A stretch of 64,000 bases of DNA from Prosthecobacter algae (GCF_039542385.1 NZ_BAABIA010000001.1:124001-188000); one strand, 5' to 3'. Positions 26,917 through 35,001 are shown, numbered from the stretch's first letter. The notes: generated from the letters alone by a model not told the origin. Numbers and translations: made by a program.

Positions 26917-28173
26917 TTAGGCAGCAGCGGTCGGCGCAGTTTCCTCAGTCACCACAGTTTCCTTTTTCCCGAGGAACCTTCCCAAGATCATGCCTACGGC
27001 AATCAAGGCGGTGGGCAGGGCAGGTGGGCACCACAGGAGGTTCGACTGAAAGCACAGGTAACTCACCACCAGTGCCGCAAAGATGAGGCCCAGTCCCGCC
27101 CGGAAGGCGCGCACTCGCCGCACCCGCAGCACGATCCACAGGGCCGCAACCCCCGCGATGCCCCAGGCGATCCACTGTTCCATCTCCGTCAGCACCCGCA
27201 GCCGTGGCAGGGCCAGCAGGCGATTCAGCGCACGTGCATACAGAGTCGGCAGGGAAGGGGGCGCACCCGGTACCTCGGCCTGGGTGGTGCCCACCACCAG
27301 GATGCGGGCCTTTTCCAGCGCCGCTTTTTCTTCTTCCGGCAGCACATCCACCAGATTGCCCGCCATCAGATGCAGCGCATTCACCGTCGGCACCGTGGCC
27401 TCCTCCGGCACGGTAAATTCGCCACTGATTTCCAGGGGCACGTATTGCCCGCCTTGCAGGTAAGCCCCCGCCCCTGGGCCTAGGCGCAGACGATGCCCAC
27501 CCGAGTAAGGACTGCGGCTGTGGCGGGCCAGCGCCGCTGCCAGCACCGTGGGAATGAAACGATCCTGATCCCGCAGCGCATACGGCAGCCGCCATTCATC
27601 CTCCACACGATTCGCGGAAAGCAGCCCCAACTCCGTTGAAGCACGCACGGAGGCATCTGGCGCGGTGATGAGGCTGGCCAGCCGGGGTGCGCGGCTGAGA
27701 TCGCCATCCACCTGCTGAAAGTGCGGCAGCAAGGAGTCCAGATCTCCCAAAAAAGCCGCATCTGTTTTCGTCGTTTCTGCCACCTGAGTTTCGATGCCCA
27801 AAATCACACTGGGAAAAGCCAGCAAGGCCTCCGCCACCGCTGGTGCAAAGTCCGGTGTCGGTTTTCCCCAGTTCAGCGGAGTGGCGATGACAAGCACCTC
27901 CGGCTTGTACGTCTGCAGTTGCTTCAGCAGCGTCTGCCAATCCAGTGGTGGAGGTGGCCATGAGGCATAGTCGGTCCGTTCTTGCTCGCGCATTTCCACT
28001 AGCACCACGTCCCCTCCGCCTTCAGGTTTTTCAAAACGGCCCCGCGTGTTCGAAACCAAAAAGTCCAGGAACAGCTCATCCACCCGGTGAAACCGCCCCG
28101 CCTTCTGTTCACGGTCCAGGTACCCAGCGGTGGCCGCCAGGCAGAGGAGAGTCAAAACAAGACGCAGAAACAT
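26917..28173 (-). CDS. CHASE2-like sensor membrane protein without an output domain
   Basis: A 418-residue protein with an N-terminal membrane anchor (MFLRLVLTLLCLAATAGYL), a periplasmic domain of about 300 residues, and two or three closely spaced C-terminal membrane segments (WIAWGIAGVAALWIVLRV; AGLGLIFAALVVSYLCF; ALPTALIAVGMILGRF). The domain opening, DELFLDFLVSNTRGRF...DVVLVEMREQE..WPPPPLDWQTLLKQLQTYKPEVLVIATPLNW, matches CHASE2 sensor domains. CHASE2 usually precedes a kinase or cyclase; here the chain ends after the membrane segments and a short tail. Function unknown. Confidence 0.6.
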   Translation of the reverse strand: MFLRLVLTLLCLAATAGYLDREQKAGRFHRVDELFLDFLVSNTRGRFEKPEGGGDVVLVEMREQERTDYASWPPPPLDWQTLLKQLQTYKPEVLVIATPLNWGKPTPDFAPAVAEALLAFPSVILGIETQVAETTKTDAAFLGDLDSLLPHFQQVDGDLSRAPRLASLITAPDASVRASTELGLLSANRVEDEWRLPYALRDQDRFIPTVLAAALARHSRSPYSGGHRLRLGPGAGAYLQGGQYVPLEISGEFTVPEEATVPTVNALHLMAGNLVDVLPEEEKAALEKARILVVGTTQAEVPGAPPSLPTLYARALNRLLALPRLRVLTEMEQWIAWGIAGVAALWIVLRVRRVRAFRAGLGLIFAALVVSYLCFQSNLLWCPPALPTALIAVGMILGRFLGKKETVVTEETAPTAAA

Positions 28174-28364
28174 GCTTCACTTTGGGCGAGAGAGATGATT
28201 CTGCCAGAACAATTCCCCACCGTTCCGACCTCCCACCCCATCTTTCCCCTGCTTTCGGGTCGATCACTCCTAGTTACCCGACCATGCGTAGAGATTTGTC
28301 TTTCCTCATGAACCTCCGCTTGCACTCTCCTCAAACCATGCCAGACTGCATGTCCCATATTCAC

Positions 28365-28438
28365 TACCCCTTGGTGTAATGGTAACATAACAGATTCTGA
28401 CTCTGTTGTTCAAGGTTCGAGTCCTTGAGGGGTAGCCA
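28365..28438 (+). tRNA. tRNA-Gln (anticodon CTG)
   Basis: A complete cloverleaf: 7-bp acceptor stem TACCCCT/AGGGGTA (28365-28371 with 28428-28434), anticodon stem ACAGA/TCTGT with loop TTCTGAC and anticodon CTG at 28397-28399, T arm CAAGG-TTCGAGT-CCTTG, discriminator G28435 and an encoded CCA (28436-28438). It decodes CAG. A terminator follows within 10 bases. Confidence 0.96.
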
Positions 28439-28445
28439 ATCACAG

Positions 28446-28470
28446 AAGCCTCGCATTTGCGGGGCTTTTT
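28446..28470 (+). terminator. Intrinsic terminator of the tRNA-Gln gene
   Basis: A 9-bp stem AAGCCTCGC/GCGGGGCTT (one G-T pair, 28446-28454 with 28459-28467) with ATTT loop is followed by a run of T. Confidence 0.88.
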
Positions 28471-28482
28471 CGTGTCTGCTAA

Positions 28483-28501
28483 CCGCACAGGGACTGTGCG
28501 G
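28483..28501. repeat. Short palindrome with GGA loop between the tRNA terminator and deoC
   Basis: A perfect 8-bp stem CCGCACAG/CTGTGCGG with loop GGA lies 14 bases before the 3' end of deoC. It has no T tract. Its shape (short GC stem with a GGA/TCC loop) matches the hairpins at the ends of the transposase element inside recG, so it may be a REP-like repeat. Confidence 0.45.
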
Positions 28502-28514
28502 GCTACCGTTCACC

Positions 28515-29273
28515 TCAATACCCCCCAGCGCCAATACTCGCACTCCCACCGCTCTCACCCGTGGCTTCGCGGCGGCGGTATTCGTCGAGGATGGCCTTGG
28601 TGGCGCTGGCACCCAGGCGGGTGCAGCCGAGGTCGCGGACCAGGATGAGGCCGTCGAGATCGCGCACGCCGCCGGCGGCTTTCACCTGGACGTGGGCGGG
28701 GCTGTGCTGGCGCATGAGTTTCACGTCGTGCTCAGTTGCGCCTTGGTAGTTGTAGCTGCCATCGGGCTGCTTGCTGAAACCGTAGCCGGTGGAGGTCTTC
28801 ACCCAGTCGGCCCCGACGCGGGCGCAGATTTCGCAGAGGTGAATTTTGAGGGCGTCATTCGGCAGGTAATCGTTTTCAAAGATGACCTTGAGTTTGGCCC
28901 CGTGTTTGTGGGCTTCATCGGCGATGACCTGGATCTCCCGCTCCACGTAGTCCCAGTCGCCGCCGAGGGCTTTGCCGATGTTGATGACCATGTCTATCTC
29001 CCGAGCCCCGTCCTTGCAGGCGAGTTCGGTCTCGTAGCGTTTCACCTCGGTGCTGCTGTTACCGGCAGGAAAGCCGATGACGCAGCCGACGATGACGCCC
29101 GTATCCGCGAGCAACGAGGCGGCGCGGGGGACAAAGTAGGGCTTCACACAAACGGAGGCCACGCCGTATTCGGCAGCCAGGATGCAACCGGCCTCGGCTT
29201 CGGCATCGGTGAGACCGGGCTGAAGCAGGGAGTGGTCAATCATGCCCGCGAGTTCGGCGTAGCTGTATTTCAT
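28515..29273 (-). CDS. deoC: Deoxyribose-phosphate aldolase
   Basis: A 252-residue cytoplasmic class I aldolase that splits 2-deoxyribose 5-phosphate into glyceraldehyde 3-phosphate and acetaldehyde in deoxynucleoside salvage. Family landmarks are IDHSLLQPGLT, GVASVCVKPYFV, GCVIGFPAGNSSTEVKRYE, EIDMVINIG, the Schiff-base lysine in DWVKTSTGYG and VKAAGGVRDLD. A short Ser/Gly-rich C-terminal tail is extra. No other deo genes are adjacent. Confidence 0.95.
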   Translation of the reverse strand: MKYSYAELAGMIDHSLLQPGLTDAEAEAGCILAAEYGVASVCVKPYFVPRAASLLADTGVIVGCVIGFPAGNSSTEVKRYETELACKDGAREIDMVINIGKALGGDWDYVEREIQVIADEAHKHGAKLKVIFENDYLPNDALKIHLCEICARVGADWVKTSTGYGFSKQPDGSYNYQGATEHDVKLMRQHSPAHVQVKAAGGVRDLDGLILVRDLGCTRLGASATKAILDEYRRREATGESGGSASIGAGGY

Positions 29274-29323
29274 GAGGAGCAGGAGAGGGGATAAAACGGC
29301 GGAGATGGGGACTGGGGGCAGGA

Positions 29324-30895
29324 CTATTCCAGACGGGACAGACTGCCGATGCGGAACATGCCATTCATGAGCTGGAGGTTATCCTTCTCCACCTTGGTGG
29401 CATCGAGATAGAGGATGAAAGGGAACTGGTCCAGTTTCACCACATGCAGGCCATCCTTGGGCTTTTTGAAGGCCTCGGCCACGTCTTCGATCTGGGAGAT
29501 TTTTACGCCATTGATCTCATCCACTACTTGGCCGCTGAGGCGCTCGTAACCCTGGGTGCTGGTGGTGGGCAGGACGGCGCTGAGGAAGACCACGCGCTTG
29601 CGGCCTTTCTTCTCATACTCTTCCGGATTGCTGGCGATGCGGGCTAGGCGCAGGATAGGGCCGCCCTGCTGCTCGGTGCCAAAAGAGTTCAGGTAGGGGC
29701 GGGTGAGTTCCTGGAAGAGCATGCCGCCATTGATCAGGTACTTCGGCCCTTGATCAAACTGGTAGGGAAGCACGAGGTAGTCGGTGGGTTGCTTGCGGGC
29801 CAGTTTGCCCGTGAGCGTCACTTCTTTGCCATCACGCAGGACTTTCATCTCCACTTCATCGCCCACGAAGGCTTTGCCCCGGACGATGTGGCTGACACTG
29901 AGGGGCCCGAAGAGAGGGTCCTGATAGTCGCCGCGGGAGTCAATGGTGAAGCCATTGATGGAGAGCATGATGTCGCCTTTTTTCACTCCAGCCTTGTCGG
30001 CGGAGGCACCTTTTGTGACGCTGCTGATGTAAACACCGGGTTGGTCGGCCTTCATGCCCAGGTAGTCACGGAACTGCTCATCCAGGGTGATTTGGAACTC
30101 GATGCCCAGGGAGGGGAAGCCATCGTATTTGCCATCGGCCACATCTTTGAGGAAGTGCTCAATGATGGGCGCGGGCAGCAGGGTGGCGAGCTGGTTTTTT
30201 GAATCGTAACGCAGCAGCAGAGCGGCGAGTTTACGGCCCTTCGCCACGGGCAGGGTGAAGCTATTCGCTTCACTGCGGATGATGCCCTGCGCTTCATAAA
30301 CGATGAAGCTGGCGTTCTCCACCACGTAGCCCTGATTCATGACCTTGCTGATGCGCATGGGGGTGACGATGAGCTCACCCACGCGGCCGGTTTGCCATAC
30401 CACCAGTGTGTCACCGATACGGGCCGTGGTATCCACCTCCATGGGGCTAAGACCGGCGAAGAAGGCCGCCTCACGCGCAGGGGAATTGGGAGCCAGGAGG
30501 GCGAGGTTAGCCTCGTAATCCACGGCGATGACGCGGGCAGGGATCTTCTGGCCGCTCTCTGGAAGCTCCAGCTCGATGTAGGTGGCATCGCTGACCATCT
30601 GGCCAGTGACGAGGATACGGTTTCCCTCCAGCACCACGCCCAGGCCGCGACGGCCCCCGGCGCTCTCTTTCTGCCAGGGGATGCGGAGGTTGTAGCTCTG
30701 GTAGGTGACGTTCACCTTCAGCAGGGAGCTGGTCTGGATGCCCGCCTGCTGCTGTGGCTGCGGCGGCTGGGTGGGGGCGTTTGGATTGATGAGCACCCGA
30801 CGCGGGCCGATGGGCGGCTTGGGCGTGGTGGGGGCGACCTGGGCCTGCACGCTGGCGGCGTTCAGCAGGGCGAAAAGAAAGGAAAGGGACTTCAT
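29324..30895 (-). CDS. Degenerate Deg-type (S1C) protease paralogue with PDZ domains
   Basis: A 523-residue exported protein (signal MKSLSFLFALLNAASVQA) starting at the ATG at 30895. It aligns with the intact protease upstream: trypsin-like domain, central PDZ (VYISSVTKGASADKAGVKKGDIMLSINGFTID), and a C-terminal PDZ-like part (GQVVDEINGVKISQIEDVAEAFKKPKDG). The catalytic triad is lost: the His position is Q (ILVTGQMVSD), the Asp is N (ANLALL), and the GNSGGP box is replaced by EANSFTLP. It lies 51 bases downstream of its active paralogue and is probably cotranscribed; a chaperone, adaptor or regulatory subunit role is inferred. Confidence 0.82.
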   Translation of the reverse strand: MKSLSFLFALLNAASVQAQVAPTTPKPPIGPRRVLINPNAPTQPPQPQQQAGIQTSSLLKVNVTYQSYNLRIPWQKESAGGRRGLGVVLEGNRILVTGQMVSDATYIELELPESGQKIPARVIAVDYEANLALLAPNSPAREAAFFAGLSPMEVDTTARIGDTLVVWQTGRVGELIVTPMRISKVMNQGYVVENASFIVYEAQGIIRSEANSFTLPVAKGRKLAALLLRYDSKNQLATLLPAPIIEHFLKDVADGKYDGFPSLGIEFQITLDEQFRDYLGMKADQPGVYISSVTKGASADKAGVKKGDIMLSINGFTIDSRGDYQDPLFGPLSVSHIVRGKAFVGDEVEMKVLRDGKEVTLTGKLARKQPTDYLVLPYQFDQGPKYLINGGMLFQELTRPYLNSFGTEQQGGPILRLARIASNPEEYEKKGRKRVVFLSAVLPTTSTQGYERLSGQVVDEINGVKISQIEDVAEAFKKPKDGLHVVKLDQFPFILYLDATKVEKDNLQLMNGMFRIGSLSRLE

Positions 30896-30946
30896 GAGCA
30901 CGAAAGGAAAAAAGGTGGCAGGGACAGTCTCGGAAAAGAGGGCGGG

Positions 30947-32476
30947 TTATTCGCCCAGGTAGGCGTCTTCCGGGATGTTGTAGGTCTGCATGATTTTAGG
31001 GTGGGCGGCATCGGCGAGGTCGCGCTTCAGCACCAGGGGCCGGCCTTTTTCCAGCAGCTTGATGACGATGAAGTCTGCCTTTTCACCTTTCTTCTCCAGG
31101 GCGGTTTTCACGTCCTTGAGGCTGCGGATTTTGACCCCGTTGATCTCATCCACCACGCTCTGCGCATAGGGGGTGATGTAGGTATTCACTTCATCGGCCA
31201 GGATGCTCGTCAGCAGCACCGGCTCTGGCCGTTCCACGTAGAGTTTTTCCGTCAGGTAATTGTCAAACAAGTAGTTAGCCGCCGAGTCGGCGATCTGGTG
31301 CGCATCCATGAGGTTCTTGTCCATGGGCTGGAAGACCAGACCGGCATAGACGAGGTAACGCGGGCGCTGATTGTACTGCTCTCCCAGCTTCACGTAGGGG
31401 TCAAAACGCTTCAGCACCACCTCGGTCTCCGTCTTTTTGCCATCGCGCATGTAGGCCAGCTTCAGCTTGTCCCCGGCGAACTTGCGCTCCACCACTTCGT
31501 TCATGTCCATCAGCTCGCCTTCAAAGCGGATGAGGCCATTGTTCATGATGGGGTTGTCATCCATGGAGAGGAGCACATCTCCGCGCTTCAGCAGATTTCC
31601 CGCGCTGCCCGCAGGCTCCACATCGGCGATCATCACGCCCACACCACCGCCATTGAGGCCCATGGCCTTTTTCTGCGCGCTGTTTTCGATGGGGAAATCG
31701 CTGACGGCGAGGTCCACGTAGTGGTCATACTTGCCATCGTCCACATCCTTTAAAAAGCGCTGCACCACCGGCACGGGGATGATGTAGCCGACATTCTGTG
31801 CTACGCGGCCATTGAAGCCCTGGAAGGCCACGCCCACGACTTTGCCATCCTGGATGACGGGGCCGCCTGAGTTGCCGGGGTTGATCGCCGCATCCACCTG
31901 AATGGCGAGGTGGGAATCCACCTGCGTGTGGCTGAAAGGGCGGAAGTCAATGCGTGAGACCACGCCGCGAGTGACGGAGATGCGATCTCCGCCGATGGGG
32001 TAACCGACGGCTATGACCTCGGTATTCAGCTTGGGGATACCGCCGAAGGTGAGGGGCTTCAGCTTCTCAAAGTGGGAGCCGTCTTCGGCCTCCAGGATGG
32101 CGAGGTCACAATCATGCGCCACATGCACCACGCGGGCCGGATGGGGCTCGGGGTCATTGGTGGTGCGGATCACCAGCTTGGTGGCATTGCTGATGACGTG
32201 GGCATTGGTGAGAAAGCGATTTTTACCAATGAGGAAGCCGGTGCCTGATCCGCCGGAGGGCTGGCCGGCATTCCAGGGTTCGCGGTAGTCCGGAAGCAGA
32301 ACGGAAGCGTCAATGTTGACGATGCCTTCCCATTCATCAATCAGCGGGGCCTCAGGAGCAGGAGGAGATGCGGCAGGGACGGAGTCCGGCACGGTATCCG
32401 GCGCAGTTTGCTGGGCAGGGGAGAGAACGGAAAACGCCAAGGCTGCGACGGCGGGGTAAAGGGGACGCATTTTCAT
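30947..32476 (-). CDS. Secreted Deg/HtrA-type serine protease
   Basis: A 509-residue exported S1C protease. An N-terminal signal peptide and a Pro/Ala-rich linker precede the trypsin domain, with catalytic H93 (LTNAHVIS), D124 (HDCDLAIL) and S203 (INPGNSGGP) all intact. A PDZ domain follows (GVGVMIADVEPAGSAGNLLKRGDVLLSMDDNPIM) and a second PDZ-like C-terminal region (AQSVVDEINGVKIRSLKDVKTALEKKGE). This layout resembles plant Deg proteases with a divergent second PDZ. It acts in the periplasm in protein quality control. It is the upstream gene of a pair whose second member is degenerate. Confidence 0.9.
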   Translation of the reverse strand: MKMRPLYPAVAALAFSVLSPAQQTAPDTVPDSVPAASPPAPEAPLIDEWEGIVNIDASVLLPDYREPWNAGQPSGGSGTGFLIGKNRFLTNAHVISNATKLVIRTTNDPEPHPARVVHVAHDCDLAILEAEDGSHFEKLKPLTFGGIPKLNTEVIAVGYPIGGDRISVTRGVVSRIDFRPFSHTQVDSHLAIQVDAAINPGNSGGPVIQDGKVVGVAFQGFNGRVAQNVGYIIPVPVVQRFLKDVDDGKYDHYVDLAVSDFPIENSAQKKAMGLNGGGVGVMIADVEPAGSAGNLLKRGDVLLSMDDNPIMNNGLIRFEGELMDMNEVVERKFAGDKLKLAYMRDGKKTETEVVLKRFDPYVKLGEQYNQRPRYLVYAGLVFQPMDKNLMDAHQIADSAANYLFDNYLTEKLYVERPEPVLLTSILADEVNTYITPYAQSVVDEINGVKIRSLKDVKTALEKKGEKADFIVIKLLEKGRPLVLKRDLADAAHPKIMQTYNIPEDAYLGE

Positions 32477-32620
32477 GAAAAGGACAATCTATGCCAAACA
32501 TACGTAGGGCGGTGCATCAAAGACAAGCGCTTCTGCCGACCTGCTCAAACAATACGCAACGAAGTTCGCGGACTCTTGTTGCTCCGTTTCAAAGATTCGG
32601 CAGGATCAGGCCGCAAATCC

Positions 32621-32929
32621 ATGGCCAATCCCTCTCAGTCAGAATCCATTGATCAACTTCGCCAGGATGCCTGGGTGGGAGATGCAGTGCTGGAACTTTA
32701 CGTCCGCAGTTACATCCTGCGCCTGCATGGAAAGGTGGATGCGGAGATGAAGACCCGCTTTACCTGCAATCAATTTCTCAACTGCGTGGGCAACCCTACC
32801 AAAGTGGAGGCCGACATCGGCATCATCTACCAGAAGAGCGGGCTGGAGACGGCCTTTGCCTGGATCCGTGAGAACCTGGAGCCGCTGTTTATCAAACAAG
32901 AGGCCAAACGCGTGCGCACCGGTAAGTGA
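32621..32929 (+). CDS. Compact RNase III-domain protein
   Basis: A 102-residue cytoplasmic protein starting at ATG 32621 (MANPSQSESIDQ). It begins with a signature-like helix DAWVGDAVLELYVRSYIL and ends with KVEADIGIIYQKSGLETAFAWI, which parallels the RNase III 'EALIGAIYLDxGLEAA' helix. This gives the first acidic cluster and the second Glu/Asp of the RNase III fold in about two-thirds of the usual length, with no dsRNA-binding domain. It is closest in layout to Mini-RNase III enzymes of 23S rRNA maturation, but the typical Mini-III 'KRGRN' loop is not seen. Nuclease activity is inferred only. Confidence 0.6.
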   Translation: MANPSQSESIDQLRQDAWVGDAVLELYVRSYILRLHGKVDAEMKTRFTCNQFLNCVGNPTKVEADIGIIYQKSGLETAFAWIRENLEPLFIKQEAKRVRTGK

Positions 32930-32953
32930 GCGCGAGATTCAAAAAGCCCTTTC

Positions 32954-32982
32954 TTGACAGGGCCTAACCATTCGGTTAATCA
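32954..32982 (+). promoter_or_regulatory. Sigma-70-type promoter for the EamA operon leader
   Basis: TTGACA at 32954-32959 and TAATCA at 32977-32982 are 17 bases apart. Transcription would start near 32989, about 215 bases before the EamA start codon, giving a long leader that contains the attenuator. Confidence 0.65.
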
Positions 32983-32988
32983 CGAGCC

Positions 32989-33172
32989 TCGTTTGATGAA
33001 TTCTCTCCGTCACCCATGTCACGCCGCCGTCGCTGGTTCCCCAGCGAAACGTAGCGTCATGGTTTGGGCCGTTATCGCGGCCTGGCCACGCCAGGTGGGT
33101 TGAGATCTTCGTTTATCTAAATTTCCAAACGTATCTCCCAAACCCACCCCGGACACAGGCGGTGGGTTTTTT
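32989..33172 (+). promoter_or_regulatory. Leader RNA with terminator/antiterminator switch (candidate riboswitch or attenuator)
   Basis: Three segments compete. Segment a (GGTGGGTT, 33094-33101) and segment c (GGTGGGTT, 33161-33168) are identical, and both are complementary to segment b (AACCCACC, 33141-33148). Pairing a:b is extended by GAGAT/ATCTC and CGTTT/AAACG (33102-33137) into a long antiterminator; pairing b:c forms the terminator. Upstream, small hairpins are visible (TCGCTGG/CCAGCGA, GGCCG/CGGCC, TGGC/GCCA) between 33029 and 33093, which could be a sensor. I could not match it to a known riboswitch class. A 35-codon open frame (32996-33103) whose stop touches segment a allows a leader-peptide mechanism instead. 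Confidence 0.65.
33140..33172 (+). terminator. Intrinsic terminator upstream of the EamA gene
   Basis: A 9-bp stem AAACCCACC/GGTGGGTTT (33140-33148 with 33161-33169) runs into six T. It lies 34 bases before the EamA start codon, so it is an attenuator of that operon and does not end an upstream gene. Confidence 0.85.
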
Positions 33173-33205
33173 CTTGCCGCTGCGTGATTCCCAAAATCAC
33201 TTTTC

Positions 33206-34162
33206 ATGAGCAGCCCCAGCATTACGGTCGAATCTTCCGCCTCGCTTCCCGAGGTCGGTCCCTCAGGTCCTCCCTTCAGTCTCATCATCGCAGCCTTTGC
33301 GGCGGTGTATCTGATCTGGGGTTCCACGTACCTGGGCATCCGTCTGGCCATTGATTCCATCCCCCCTCTGCTGATGGCGGGCAGCCGTTTTGTCATCGCT
33401 GGCGGTGTCTTGTTTTTGGTCATGCGAATGCGCGGTGCCCCACGTCCGGACTGGGATCACTGGCGGGGTTCCATCATCATCGGTGGCCTGCTGCTGATGG
33501 CGGGCAATGGCGGTGTGTGCTGGGCCCAGCAGACGGTTCCTTCCGGTGTGGCGGCGCTTATTGTGGCCTCCGTGCCGCTATGGATCATGCTGGTGGATTG
33601 GCTGCGCCCCCAGGGCCTGAGACCCACACGCCGGGTGGTGGCGGGCTTGGTCATCGGCATGACAGGGGTGGCGGTGATCATCCTCGGTCGTGGGGAATTG
33701 GGCCAACGAGTGGTGGAGCCGATGGCGGCTCTGGTGCTCGTAGGGGCCAACATCTGCTGGGCCCTCGGCTCCATCTATGCCCGCCATGCGCGAAAGCCTA
33801 GCTCAGCCCTGCTGGGGGTGGCTATGCAGATGCTGTGTGGCGGCGGATTGCAATTGTTGTTAGGTCTGATTTTGGGTGAAGCGCAGGATTTAAATCTGGC
33901 TGCCATCACTCCCACCTCGGCCTGGGCTTTTGTTTATCTCACCTTCATCGGCTCCCTGGTGGGTTTCACCGCCTACATCTGGCTGCTTCAGGTCAGCACC
34001 CCCGCACGGGTCTCCACCCATGCTTATGTGAACCCCCTCGTGGCGGTGCTGCTCGGCAGTTGGTTCCTCCATGAGCCCATCTCCCAGAACGTGATCATCG
34101 CGGGCGCTCTGGTTCTTTTTTCCGTGATTCTCATCACCCGTTCCTCTCCTTCCCCCAAGTGA
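33206..34162 (+). CDS. EamA/DMT family transporter (YedA-like)
   Basis: A 318-residue inner-membrane protein with ten predicted helices in two EamA repeats, beginning with FSLIIAAFAAVYLIWGSTYLGIRLAIDSIPPLLMAGSRFVIAG and with the second repeat opening in ICWALGSIYARHARKPS. The WGSTYLGIR and GSRF motifs are typical of the YedA/RhaT-like branch. Related proteins export amino acids, purines or other metabolites; the substrate is not evident. The gene is preceded by an attenuator and overlaps the methyltransferase gene by four bases. Confidence 0.92.
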   Translation: MSSPSITVESSASLPEVGPSGPPFSLIIAAFAAVYLIWGSTYLGIRLAIDSIPPLLMAGSRFVIAGGVLFLVMRMRGAPRPDWDHWRGSIIIGGLLLMAGNGGVCWAQQTVPSGVAALIVASVPLWIMLVDWLRPQGLRPTRRVVAGLVIGMTGVAVIILGRGELGQRVVEPMAALVLVGANICWALGSIYARHARKPSSALLGVAMQMLCGGGLQLLLGLILGEAQDLNLAAITPTSAWAFVYLTFIGSLVGFTAYIWLLQVSTPARVSTHAYVNPLVAVLLGSWFLHEPISQNVIIAGALVLFSVILITRSSPSPK

Positions 34163-34926
34163 ACACCCTTTCCATTAGCAGTTTTTATCCTCCCAGCCTC
34201 ACCTTGCCTGCCGGGGACTTCATGGCGCGTCGCAGCGCCGGCACTCATGCAGCCTTTGCCCTGCCGTTGATGCGGCCAGGCATGCGCCTCCTGGACTGCG
34301 GCTGCGGCCCCGGCTCCATCACCCTCGGTCTGGCGGAGCGCATCCGCCCGGGCGGCATCGTCGGAATCGATTGCCAGGGTGAGCAGCTTCGCCAAGCCAA
34401 TGAAAAAGCCGTGGAGCGGAATCTTAACGCCGCTTTCATCCAGGCCAATGTCTATGAGCTGCCCTTCGGCGCCGCGGAATTTGACGGCGTGTTTTCCCAT
34501 GCGCTGTTCGAGCACCTTGCCCGTCCGACCGCCGCACTCATGGAACTGCGCCGTGTGATGAAACCTGGCGCTTTCATCGCTCTGCGCAGCCCTGACTGGG
34601 GCGGCTTTGTCCTGGACCCCTGGGACGATGATGTTTCCGCAGCGATCCATGCCTATCGGGATCTCCAGATCGAAAAGGGCAGCGATGTCATGGCGGGACG
34701 GAAGCTGGGAACCTGGCTGCGTGCGACGGGGTTTCACCACGTCACACCCTCAGCGAGCTACGAGATCTATCCCTCCACGAGATTGATTGCCGATTACCTC
34801 GCCCGTGAATTAGAACAAAATAACCAGGAGGCGGGTGCCTTCATCCTGCGCGAGTGGGCGGAGAAGCCCGGCGCCATGTTTGCCCAGTCGTGGTTTGAAG
34901 CCGTGGGCTGGAAACCCTGGTTGTGA
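34159..34926 (+). CDS. Class I SAM-dependent methyltransferase
   Basis: A 255-residue cytoplasmic enzyme starting with a GTG at 34159 within a GTGA overlap with the transporter stop, which implies translational coupling. The Rossmann methyltransferase motifs are RLLDCGCGPGSITLGLAERI (motif I), GIVGIDCQGEQLRQA (motif II), NVYELPFGAAEFDGVFSHALFEHLARP and LRRVMKPGAFIALRSPDWGG. It looks like the UbiE/Methyltransf_11 group, which methylates small molecules. The coupling to an exporter suggests that the product, or its methylated form, is exported. Confidence 0.85.
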   Translation: MNTLSISSFYPPSLTLPAGDFMARRSAGTHAAFALPLMRPGMRLLDCGCGPGSITLGLAERIRPGGIVGIDCQGEQLRQANEKAVERNLNAAFIQANVYELPFGAAEFDGVFSHALFEHLARPTAALMELRRVMKPGAFIALRSPDWGGFVLDPWDDDVSAAIHAYRDLQIEKGSDVMAGRKLGTWLRATGFHHVTPSASYEIYPSTRLIADYLARELEQNNQEAGAFILREWAEKPGAMFAQSWFEAVGWKPWL

Positions 34927-35001
34927 GGGCTGAAGCGTCGGCTTATCCAAAAAACATCCTTTGCAGACGGCGTGGGCGGTCCTTTGATAGGGGCCCTCCC
35001 C

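Noticed and set aside
30392-31753. Open frame of 453 codons on the plus strand
   Set aside because: Antisense across both Deg-type genes; His/Gly-rich shadow sequence.
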